Assembly (NCBI GenBank): GCA_963920705.1
Contig: CAWUCO010000207.1
Coordinates: forward strand, 124,001-188,000
Length of the DNA stretch: 64,000 nt
From: Odiellus spinosus
Lineage: Eukaryota; Arthropoda; Arachnida; Opiliones; Phalangiidae
Reading direction: 5' to 3'
Shown here: positions 56,849 to 64,000 of the stretch, piece after piece
How the letters are laid out: every line of letters begins with the position of its first letter
How positions within the stretch are numbered: position 1 is the first letter of the stretch
The notes under the pieces: generated by a model
What the model saw: only the letters and a program-made list of their open reading frames with translations
Told to the model about the DNA's origin: nothing
Database searches by the model: none
Position numbers and translations under genes: made by a program

Positions 56849-57873
56849 GTTTTTCAACGGATTTTTGAAAACTCTTATTATTTAGACTATCCATTAATTG
56901 CTCTTTCGAATGACTTTGGTTTTGTCTAAATTGCCAAAACGTGACAAATATGAAATTGGTTAAAATTAAGCAAAAACAATTAAAAATCCTAGATTATTGG
57001 ATTCAAATTGACAAAAAACATTTGATTTTTAAGCGATTTAGATAAAATTAACACCACTCGAAAGAGCAAATATTTGTCTATCTAAAAAACAAGAGTTTTG
57101 GAAAATCCGTTTAAAAACATGGAAAATATAGTCAATTCAAAAAACATCTAATATCAAAAAGCGAATTTTTAAAATCTGAAATTTGACTATTTTTATATTG
57201 TATGATTTCTTGAATTGACCATATTTTTCTCGTTTTTCAACGGATTTTTGAAAACTTTTATTATTTAGACTATCCATTAATTGCTCTTTCTAATGACTTT
57301 GGTTTTGTCTAAATTGCCAAAACGTGACAAATATGAAATTGGTTAAAATTAAGCAAAAACGCTTAAAAATCCTAGATTATTGTATTCAAATTGACACAAA
57401 ACATTTGATTTTTAAGCGATTTAGACAAAATTAAAACCTATCGAAAGAGCAAATATTGGACTATCTAAAAAACAAGAGTTTTGGAAAATCTGTTGAAAAA
57501 CATGGAAAATATGGCCAATTGAAAAAACATCTAATATCATAAAGCGAATTTTTAAAATCTGAAATTTGACTATTTTGATATTGTATGATTTCTTGAATTG
57601 GCCATATTTGTCTTGTTTTTCAACGGATTTTTGAAAACTCTTATTATTTAGACTGTCCATTAATTGCTCTTTCGAATGACTTTGGTTTTGACTAAATTGC
57701 CAAAACGTTACAAATATAAAATTGGTTAAAATTAAGCAAAAATGCTTAAAAATCCAAGATTATATGATTCAAATGGACACAAAACATTTGATTTTTAAGC
57801 GATTTAGACAAAATTAACACCACTCGAAAGAGCAAATACTGGACTATCTAAAAAACAAGAGTTTTGGAAAGTC
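56849..57873. repeat. Long-range duplicate of 28127-29151
   Basis: This is the partner of the distant 1025-bp segment. CAAAAACAATTAAAAATCC occurs only at these two places in the window, while several of the other markers also occur in the 48-53 kb and 60-63 kb blocks. This copy therefore belongs to a locally common family, and the 28-kb copy is the outlier in its neighbourhood. Confidence 0.85.
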
Positions 57874-59340
57874 CGTTGAAAAACATGGAAAATATGGCCA
57901 GTTGAAAAAACATCTAATATCAAAAAGCGAATTTTTTAAATCTGAAATTTGACTATTTTGATATTGTATGATTTCTTGAATTGGCCATATTTTTCTTGTT
58001 TTTCAACGGATTTTTGAAAATTCTTATTATTAAGACTATCCATTAATTGCTCTTTCGAATGACTTTGGTTTTGTCTAAATTGCCAAAACGTGACAAATGT
58101 AAAATTGGTTAAAATTAAGCAAAAACGCTTAAAAATCCAAGATTATATGATTCAAATGGACACAAAACATTTGATTTTTAAGCGATTTAGACAAAATTAA
58201 CAACACTCGAAAGAGCAAATACTGGACTATCTAAAAAACAAGAGTTTTGGAAAGTTCGTTGAAAAACATGGAAAATATGGCCAATTGAAAAAACATTTAA
58301 TATCAAAAAGCGAATTTTTTAAATCTGAAATTTGACTATTTTGATATTGTATGATTTCTTGAATTGGCCATATTTTTCTCGTTTTTCAACGGATTTTTGA
58401 AAACTCTTATTATTTAGACTATCCATTAATTGCTCTTTCGAATGACTTTGGTTTTGTCTAAATTGCCAAAACGTGACAAATATGAAATTGGTTAAAATTA
58501 AGCAAAAACGCTTAAAAATCCTAGATTATTGGATTCAAATTGACACAAAACATTTGATTTTTAAGCGATTTAGACAAAATTAACACCACTCGAAAGAGCA
58601 AATATTTGTCTATCTAAAAACAAGAGTTTTGGAAAATCCGTTTAAAAACATGGAAAATATAGTCAATTCAAAAAACATCTAATATCAAAAAGCGAATTTT
58701 TAAAATCTGAAATTTGACTATTTTTATATTGTATGATTTCTTGAATTGACCATATTTTTCTCGTTTTTCAACGGATTTTTGAAAACTTTTATTATTTAGA
58801 CTATCCATTAATTGCTCTTTCTAATGACTTTGGTTTTGTCTAAATTGCCAAAACGTGACAAATATGAAATTGGTTAAAATTAAGCAAAAACGCTTAAAAA
58901 TCCTAGATTATTGTATTCAAATTGACACAAAACATTTGATTTTTAAGCGATTTAGACAAAATTAAAACCTATCGAAAGAGCAAATATTGGACTATCTAAA
59001 AAACAAGAGTTTTGGAAAATCTGTTGAAAAACATGGAAAATATGGCCAATTGAAAAAACATCTAATATCAAAAAGCGAATTTTTAAAATCTGAAATTTGA
59101 CTATTTTGATATTGTATGATTTCTTGAATTGGCCATATTTGTCTTGTTTTTCAACGGATTTTTGAAAACTCTTATTATTTAGACTGTCCATTAATTGCTC
59201 TTTCGAAAGACTTTGGTTTTGACTAAATTGCCAAAACGTTACAAATATAAAATTGGTTAAAATTAAGCAAAAACGCCTAAAAATCCAAGATTATATGATT
59301 CAAATGGACACAAAACATTTGATTTTTAAGCAATTAAACA

Positions 59341-59348
59341 AAATTAAC
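59341..59348. mobile_element. Target-site duplication, left copy
   Basis: AAATTAAC stands immediately left of the inserted element and is repeated exactly at 60035-60042. Uninterrupted monomers have a single AAATTAAC followed by ACCACTCG, so removing the element plus one copy restores the normal monomer sequence. Confidence 0.92.
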
Positions 59349-59368
59349 GGTCTACCCCCATTTCGCCC
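59349..59368. repeat. Left terminal inverted repeat
   Basis: GGTCTACCCCCATTTCGCCC at the left end pairs with the reverse complement of the right end at 16 of 20 positions; the inner CCCATTTCGCCC is identical. The GGTCTAC heptamer recurs inside the element at 59719-59725, just after the AT-rich middle begins, possibly a relic of an older end. Confidence 0.85.
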
Positions 59369-59652
59369 AATTTATTTTCGCCCAATTTCATTTCGCCCAA
59401 TTCCCATTTCGCCCAGTTTCTTTTCGCACAATTTCATCTCGCCCAATTCCCATTTCGCCCAATTTCTTTTCGCCCAAATCCCATTTCGCCCAACCCCATT
59501 TGGCCCAATTTCTTTTCGCCCAATTCCCGTTGGCCCAATTCCCATTTGGCCCAATTCCCATTTGGCCCAATTCCCATTTGGCCTAATGTCTTCTCGCCCA
59601 ATCTCGTTTCGCCCAATTTTGATTTGGACCAATCTCATTTTGCCCAAGTCAC
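59360..59652. repeat. Minisatellite of about 16 bp, 19 units
   Basis: Nineteen degenerate units of 14-16 bp with the core CGCCCAATT follow one another without gaps (293 bp in all). Typical units read ATTTCGCCCAATTCCC. A TGGCCC sub-type clusters in units 10 and 12 to 15, between units with TCGCCC, which suggests local unit duplication. The base composition is far richer in C than the surrounding satellite. An open plus-strand frame across this region (59253-59681) is a proline- and phenylalanine-rich translation of these units and is not a gene. Confidence 0.9.
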
Positions 59653-59676
59653 ATTTTTCCACTTTTTTCCCCCCAA

Positions 59677-59696
59677 CCTAACCTAACCTAACCTAA
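59677..59696. repeat. (CCTAA)4 telomere-like tract
   Basis: Four perfect CCTAA units, preceded by AA, lie between the minisatellite and the AT-rich middle of the element. Read on the minus strand this is (TTAGG)4, the telomere motif of most insects and many other arthropods. It is too short to be a telomere and lies inside the element. A simple-sequence tract or a captured telomere fragment are both possible. Confidence 0.9.
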
Positions 59697-59796
59697 ATTA
59701 AATAAAAGTCACTTTTTTGGTCTACTAAGACTTTAAATTTTAAAAGGTTTAAGCTTTAATCGTTTTAGGCGAAAAGGGAAGAGAAATTTTTGGGTT
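59697..59796. other. AT-rich middle of the element, no gene seen
   Basis: About 100 bp without repeats of the two flanking types. It contains GGTCTAC (59719), a TTTAAATTTTAAAA palindromic stretch and, near the right edge, the first degenerate G-rich motif GGCGAAAAGGGAAG. No coding capacity or recognisable promoter. Confidence 0.6.
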
Positions 59797-59973
59797 GGGC
59801 GAAATGGGAATAGATAATTCTAGGCTAACTGATAAAACGATTGGGCAAATTGGGATTGGGCGAATTAAGAAAAGGAATTTTTAGTTTGGGCAAAATGGGA
59901 AGAGATAATTTAGGGCCAAATGATAAAGCGATTGGGCAAAGTAGGATTGGGAGAAATGGGAATAGATAATTTT
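59797..59973. repeat. Two tandem repeats of about 91 and 86 bp
   Basis: A unit starting GGGCGAAATGGGAATAGATA at 59797 is repeated from 59888 (GGGCAAAATGGGAAGAGATA). Both units contain AAATTGGG- or AAAGTAGG-type segments after GATAAA(A/G)CGATTGGGCAAA. The first is about 91 bp and the second about 86 bp, with the last section shortened. They form the bulk of the right half and are in inverse orientation to the CGCCCAA minisatellite on the left. Confidence 0.8.
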
Positions 59974-60014
59974 GGGCAAAAAATGCCTTGGGCGAAATGG
60001 GAATAGACCATTTT

Positions 60015-60034
60015 GGGCGAAATGGGTACATACC
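60015..60034. repeat. Right terminal inverted repeat
   Basis: The right end GGGCGAAATGGGTACATACC, read in reverse complement, begins GGTATGTACCCATTTCGCCC and matches the left end at 16 of 20 positions. A further GGGCGAAATGGGAATAG motif just inside (59990) extends the similarity to the left minisatellite. Confidence 0.85.
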
Positions 60035-60042
60035 AAATTAAC
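60035..60042. mobile_element. Target-site duplication, right copy
   Basis: This is an exact second copy of AAATTAAC, followed by ACCACTCGAAAGAGC of the satellite left arm. The 8-bp length is supported because the base before the left copy (A) differs from the base before this copy (C). Confidence 0.92.
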
Positions 60043-60410
60043 ACCACTCGAAAGAGCAAATATTGGACTATCTAAAAAACAAGAGTTTTGGAAAGTTCGT
60101 TGAAAAACATGGAAAATATGGCCAATTGAAAAAACATCTAATATCAAAAAGCGAATTTTTTAAATCTGAAATTTGACTATTTTGATATTGTATGATTTCT
60201 TGAATTGGCCATATTTTTCTCGTTTTTCAACGGATTTTTGAAAACTCTTATTATTTAGACTATCCATTAATGGCTCTTTCGAATGACTTTGGTTTTGTCT
60301 AAATTGCCAAAACGTGACAAATATGAAATTGGTTAAAATTAAGCAAAAACGCTTAAAAATTCTAGATTATTGGATTCAAATTGACACAAAACATTTGATT
60401 TTTAAGCGAT

Positions 60411-63090
60411 TTAGATAAAATTAACACCACTCGAAAGAGCAAATATTTGTCTATCTAAAAAACAAGAGTTTTGGAAAATCCGTTTAAAAACATGGAAAAT
60501 ATAGTCAATTCAAAAAACATCTAATATCAAAAAGCGAATTTTTAAAATCTGAAATTTGACTATTTTTATATTGTATGATTTCTTGAATTGACCATATTTT
60601 TCTCGTTTTTCAACGGATTTTTGAAAACTTTTATTATTTAGACTATCCATTAATTGCTCTTTCTAATGACTTTGGTTTTGTCTAAATTGCCAAAACGTGA
60701 CAAATATGAAATTGGTTAAAATTAAGCAAAAACGCTTAAAAATCCTAGATTATTGTATTCAAATTGACACAAAACATTTGATTTTTAAGCGATTTAGACA
60801 AAATTAAAACCTATCGAAAGAGCAAATATTGGACTATCTAAAAAACAAGAGTTTTGGAAAATCTGTTGAAAAACATGGAAAATATGGCCAATTGAAAAAA
60901 CATCTAATATCATAAAGCGAATTTTTAAAATCTGAAATTTGACTATTTTGATATTGTATGATTTCTTGAATTGGCCATATTTGTCTTGTTTTTCAACGGA
61001 TTTTTGAAAACTCTTATTATTTAGACTGTCCATTAATTGCTCTTTCGAATGACTTTGGTTTTGACTAAATTGCCAAAACGTTACAAATATAAAATTGGTT
61101 AAAATTAAGCAAAAATGCTTAAAAATCCAAGATTATATGATTCAAATGGACACAAAACATTTGATTTTTAAGCGATTTAGACAAAATTAACACCACTCGA
61201 AAGAGCAAATACTGGACTATCTAAAAAACAAGAGTTTTGGAAAGTCCGTTGAAAAACATGGAAAATATGGCCAGTTGAAAAAACATCTAATATCAAAAAG
61301 CGAATTTTTTAAATCTGAAATTTGACTATTTTGATATTGTATGATTTCTTGAATTGGCCATATTTTTCTTGTTTTTCAACGGATTTTTGAAAATTCTTAT
61401 TATTAAGACTATCCATTAATTGCTCTTTCGAATGACTTTGGTTTTGTCTAAATTGCCAAAACGTGACAAATATAAAATTGGTTAAAATTAAGCAAAAACG
61501 CTTAAAAATCCAAGATTATATGATTCAAATGGACACAAAACATTTGATTTTTAAGCGATTTAGACAAAATTAACACCACTCGAAAGAGCAAATATTGGAC
61601 TATCTAAAAAACAAGAGTTTTGGAAAGTTCGTTGAAAAATATGGAAAATATGGCCAATTGAAAAAACATCTAATATCAAAAAGCGAATTTTTTAAATCTG
61701 AAATTTGACTATTTTGATATTGTATGATTTCTTGAATTGGCCATATTTTTCTCGTTTTTCAACGGATTTTTGAAAACTCTTATTATTTAGACTATCCATT
61801 AATTGCTCTTTCGAATGACTTTGGTTTTGTCTAAATTGCCAAAACGTGACAAATATAAAATTGGTTAAAATTAAGCAAAAACGCTTAAAAATCCAAGATT
61901 ATATGATTCAAATGGACACAAAACATTTGATTTTTAAGCGATTTAGACAAAATTAACACCACTCGAAAGAGCAAATATTGGACTATCTAAAAAACAAGAG
62001 TTTTGGAAAGTTCGTTGAAAAACATGGAAAATATGGCCAATTGAAAAAACATCTAATATCAAAAAGCGAATTTTTTAAATCTGAAATTTGACTATTTTGA
62101 TATTGTATGATTTCTTGAATTGGCCATATTTTTCTCGTTTTTCAACGGATTTTTGAAAACTCTTATTATTTAGACTATCCATTAATTGCTCTTTCGAATG
62201 ACTTTGGTTTTGTCTAAATTGCCAAAACGTGACAAATATGAAATTGGTTAAAATTAAGCAAAAACGCTTAAAAATCCTAGATTATTGGATTCAAATTGAC
62301 ACAAAACATTTGATTTTTAAGCGATTTAGACAAAATTAACACCACTCGAAAGAGCAAATATTTGTCTATCTAAAAACAAGAGTTTTGGAAAATCCGTTTA
62401 AAAACATGGAAAATATAGTCAATTCAAAAAACATCTAATATCAAAAAGCGAATTTTTAAAATCTGAAATTTGACTATTTTTATATTGTATGATTTCTTGA
62501 ATTGACCATATTTTTCTCGTTTTTCAACGGATTTTTGAAAACTTTTATTATTTAGACTATCCATTAATTGCTCTTTCTAATGACTTTGGTTTTGTCTAAA
62601 TTGCCAAAACGTGACAAATATGAAATTGGTTAAAATTAAGCAAAAACGCTTAAAAATCCTAGATTATTGAATTCAAATTGACACAAAACATTTGATTTTT
62701 AAGCGATTTAGACAAAATTAAAACCTATCGAAAGAGCAAATATTGGACTATCTAAAAAACAAGAGTTTTGGAAAATCTGTTGAAAAACATGGAAAATATG
62801 GCCAATTGAAAAAACATCTAATATCAAAAAGCGAATTTTTTAAATCTGAAATTTGACTATTTTGATATTGTATGATTTCTTGAATTGGCCATATTTTTCT
62901 CGTTTTTCAACGGATTTTTGAAAACTCTTATTATTTAGACTATCCATTAATGGCTCTTTCGAATGACTTTGGTTTTGTCTAAATTGCCAAAACGTGACAA
63001 ATATGAAATTGGTTAAAATTAAGCAAAAACGCTTAAAAATCCTAGATTATTGGATTCAAATTGACACAAAACATTTGATTTTTAAGCGAT
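60411..63090. repeat. Block related to 57038-60410 but without the insertion
   Basis: Order of monomer types after 60411 follows that after 57038: GATTTAGATAAAATT, ATCATAAAGCG, GGCCAGTTG with TATTAAGACTATCC (58031, 61404), GTTCGTTG, then a monomer with a 1-bp deletion CTAAAAACAAG (58615, 62372). The right copy has one extra GTTCGTTG monomer (landmark 61943). The rare ATGGCTCTTTCG variant occurs at 60270 and 62950, that is in the monomer broken by the element and in its intact counterpart. The insertion is absent from the counterpart. Confidence 0.78.
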
Positions 63091-63468
63091 TTAGATAAAA
63101 TTAACACCACTCGAAAGAGCAAATATTTGTCTATCTAAAAAACAAGAGTTTTGGAAAATCCGTTTAAAAACATGGAAAATATAGTCAATTCAAAAAACAT
63201 CTAATATCAAAAAGCGAATTTTTAAAATCTGAAATTTGACTATTTTGATATTGTATGATTTCTTGAATTGGCCATATTTGTCTTGTTTTTCAACGGATTT
63301 TTGAAAACTCTTATTATTTAGACTGTCCATTAATTGCTCTTTCGAATGACTTTGGTTTTGTCTAAATTGCCAAAACGTGACAAATATAAAATTGGTTAAA
63401 ATTAAGCAAAAACGCTTAAAAATCCAAGATTATATGATTCAAATGGACACAAAACATTTGATTTTTAA

Positions 63469-63753
63469 GCGATTTAGACAAAATTAACACCACTCGAAAG
63501 AGCAAATATTGGACTATCTAAAAAACAAGAGTTTTGGAAAGTTCGTTGAAAAACATGGAAAATATGGCCAATTGAAAAAACATCTAATATCAAAAAGCGA
63601 ATTTTTTAAATCTGAAATTTGACTATTTTGATATTGTATGATTTCTTGAATTGGCCATATTTTTCTCGTTTTTCAACGGATTTTTGAAAACTCTTATTAT
63701 TTAGACTATCCATTAATTGCTCTTTCGAATGACTTTGGTTTTGTCTAAATTGC
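63469..63753. repeat. Monomer-wide imperfect inverted repeat (dyad)
   Basis: The left arm 63469-63595 is the reverse complement of the right arm 63626-63753 at roughly 80% of positions by eye, with about 26 mismatches in 127 bp and one small length offset. A 30-bp centre separates them. The best blocks are GCGATTTAGAC against GTCTAAATTGC, TCGAAAGAGCAA against TTGCTCTTTCGA, CGTTGAAAAAC against GTTTTTCAACG, and ATATGGCCAATT against AATTGGCCATAT. Every complete monomer in the window has this layout. The DNA could extrude a cruciform, and a transcript from either strand could fold into a long hairpin; both are inferences. An old inverted duplication, or a MITE-like foldback captured as a tandem repeat, would explain the origin. 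Confidence 0.9.
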
Positions 63754-63856
63754 CAAAACGTGACAAATATAAAATTGGTTAAAATTAAGCAAAAACGCTT
63801 AAAAATCCAAGATTATATGATTCAAATGGACACAAAACATTTGATTTTTAAGCGAT
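63474..63856. repeat. Representative satellite monomer (383 bp)
   Basis: This copy is a typical full-length monomer and serves as reference. In order it carries the outer left arm, the inner left arm with the GTTGAAAAACATGG and TATGGCCAATT motifs, a central AT-rich loop, the inner right arm with AATTGGCCATA and TTTTTCAACGG, the outer right arm with TCTTTCGAATGACTTTGG, and a linker with AAAATTGGTTAAAATTAAGC. A hand count over 376 bp (63481-63856) gave about 27% GC. The 383-bp length is close to twice a typical nucleosome repeat, a common but not diagnostic feature of satellites. Because 383 is not a multiple of three, no reading frame can run through successive copies. Confidence 0.95.
63754..63851. 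other. Non-dyad linker of the monomer (98 bp)
   Basis: This is the part of the monomer outside the large dyad. It is about 98 bp and contains CAAAACGTGACAAATATAAA, a GGTTAAAATTAAGC segment, a short palindrome AAGCAAAAACGCTT and a TTGATTTTTAA segment before the next dyad starts. Linker variants are useful for telling subfamilies apart, for example CGTGAC versus CGTTAC and ATATGATTCAAATGG versus ATTGGATTCAAATTG. No promoter or terminator function can be argued from it. Confidence 0.75.
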
Positions 63857-64000
63857 TTAGACAAAATTAACACCACTCGAAAGAGCAAATATTGGACTAT
63901 CTAAAAAACAAGAGTTTTGGAAAGTTCGTTGAAAAACATGGAAAATATGGCCAATTGAAAAAACATCTAATATCAAAAAGCGAATTTTTTAAATCTGAAA

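Larger units (their letters stand above)
1..59348. repeat. 383-bp satellite DNA array, left part
   Basis: Head-to-tail tandem array of an AT-rich monomer. The landmark TTAGACAAAATTA recurs at 162, 545, 928, 1311, 1694, 2077 and so on, nearly always 383 bp apart. Exceptions are a few copies of 381, 382 or 384 bp, three of 367 bp and five of 358 bp. About 155 monomers fit here. All copies point the same way. Two main outer-arm types exist after that landmark, one reading ACACCACTCG and one reading AAACCTATCG, and they are interspersed. No gene, RNA gene or other unrelated sequence was seen in this stretch. The function of the satellite is unknown. It is not related to any satellite I recognise by name. 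Confidence 0.98.
59349..60034. mobile_element. Non-autonomous foldback-like DNA transposon (686 bp)
   Basis: A 686-bp insertion with no similarity to the satellite lies inside one monomer. It has terminal inverted repeats of 20 bp (16 of 20 matching) and an 8-bp target duplication, the mark of cut-and-paste DNA transposons. The left half is rich in CGCCCAA motifs, and the right half in the complementary form GGGCGAAATGGGA, so the ends could fold back. The middle has a (CCTAA)4 tract and an AT-rich segment. No transposase frame was found; open frames in it are low-complexity translations of the short repeats. Superfamily is uncertain: 8-bp duplications occur in hAT, P, Merlin and some Mutator-like elements, and the GGT terminus does not settle it. 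Confidence 0.85.
60035..64000. repeat. 383-bp satellite DNA array, right part
   Basis: The same satellite resumes in the same orientation and phase directly after the inserted element. Monomer landmarks lie at 60411, 60794, 61177, 61560, 61943, 62326, 62708, 63091, 63474 and 63857. The first monomer here is the continuation of the one cut at 59348. The array runs off the window end, so its true length is unknown. No other sequence is present. Confidence 0.98.

Noticed and set aside
59343..59348. TTAA target site, suggesting a piggyBac-type element
   Set aside because: TTAA is inside the duplicated AAATTAAC, but taking TTAA as the duplication would leave non-matching element ends. The 8-bp duplication gives clean GGT...ACC ends.
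59253..59681. Plus-strand open frame of 142 codons, with overlapping minus-strand frames of 60 to 96 codons (59372-59662)
   Set aside because: These are low-complexity translations of the 16-bp minisatellite, open in several frames at once, starting in satellite sequence. No domain or transposase motif.
59677..59696. Chromosome end or true telomere
   Set aside because: Only four CCTAA units, inside a transposon, with satellite continuing on both sides.
59825..60147. Minus-strand open frames of 68 and 88 codons at the right end of the transposon
   Set aside because: They cross the G-rich repeats, and one runs into satellite sequence across the insertion boundary, so they are chance frames.
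60794..61033. Minus-strand open frame of 79 codons present in dozens of monomers
   Set aside because: The frame stays open only because monomers are nearly identical. It spans the dyad, so its two halves are the two arms of the inverted repeat; monomer length is not a multiple of three, many monomers lack it, and no promoter or codon bias is visible. Longer versions (95-105 codons) arise from single-base changes or deletions.
63541..63558. CENP-B box-like GTTCGTTGAAAAACATGG
   Set aside because: It matches the TTCG and central A of the CENP-B box but lacks the required CGGG, and most monomers read TCCGTTG or TCTGTTG here. Not supported as a binding site.
63796..63809. AAGCAAAAACGCTT short palindrome as a transcription terminator
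   Set aside because: The stem is only 4 bp, it is repeated in the linker of most monomers, and nothing upstream is a gene.
1..64000. CRISPR array
   Set aside because: Repeats are 383 bp with no short repeat and unique-spacer pattern; the only short tandem units (59360-59652) have no spacers.

Overview
This window is satellite DNA. About 99% of it is one AT-rich tandem repeat with a monomer of 383 bp (about 27% GC in the monomer I counted by hand). Roughly 167 head-to-tail copies fill 1-59348 and 60035-64000. I find no protein-coding gene, rRNA, tRNA, CRISPR array or prokaryotic signal. The many open frames of about 79 codons on the minus strand are a by-product of monomers being nearly identical, and I do not annotate them as genes.

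The monomer has strong internal structure. About 285 of its 383 bp form one imperfect inverted repeat: two arms of about 127 bp, roughly 80% complementary by eye, around a 30-bp centre, followed by a 98-bp non-dyad linker. In seven monomers, all in the first 10 kb, the inner 32 bp of the arms pair exactly.

The array does not have one uniform higher-order repeat. It is a patchwork of nested, mostly recent block duplications whose lengths are near-integer multiples of the monomer. Examples are 766 bp (two monomers) repeated five times at 36.7-40.6 kb, 1148 bp (three) at 41-43.6 and 54-56.5 kb, 1516/1532 bp (four), 1888 bp (five), 2298/2299 bp (six) at 31-36 and 48-53 kb, 2654 bp (seven), and 3420 bp (nine) at 20-27 kb with one visible difference. 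Small indels (16 bp, 25 bp, 2 bp, 1 bp) mark which blocks descend from which. Two pairs of identical stretches lie about 29 kb apart, so exchange is not only between neighbours.

The single interruption is a 686-bp element at 59349-60034. It has 20-bp imperfect terminal inverted repeats, an exact 8-bp target duplication, a 19-unit minisatellite of about 16 bp in its left half, a short (CCTAA)4 tract, and G-rich repeats in inverse orientation in its right half. It encodes no transposase that I can see and looks like a non-autonomous, foldback-like DNA transposon.

Organism: a eukaryote. The (CCTAA)4 tract equals the (TTAGG)n telomere motif of most insects and many other arthropods, which hints at an arthropod, but four copies inside a transposon is weak evidence. 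The setting is probably constitutive heterochromatin (centromeric, pericentromeric or another satellite block); the sequence alone cannot say which.
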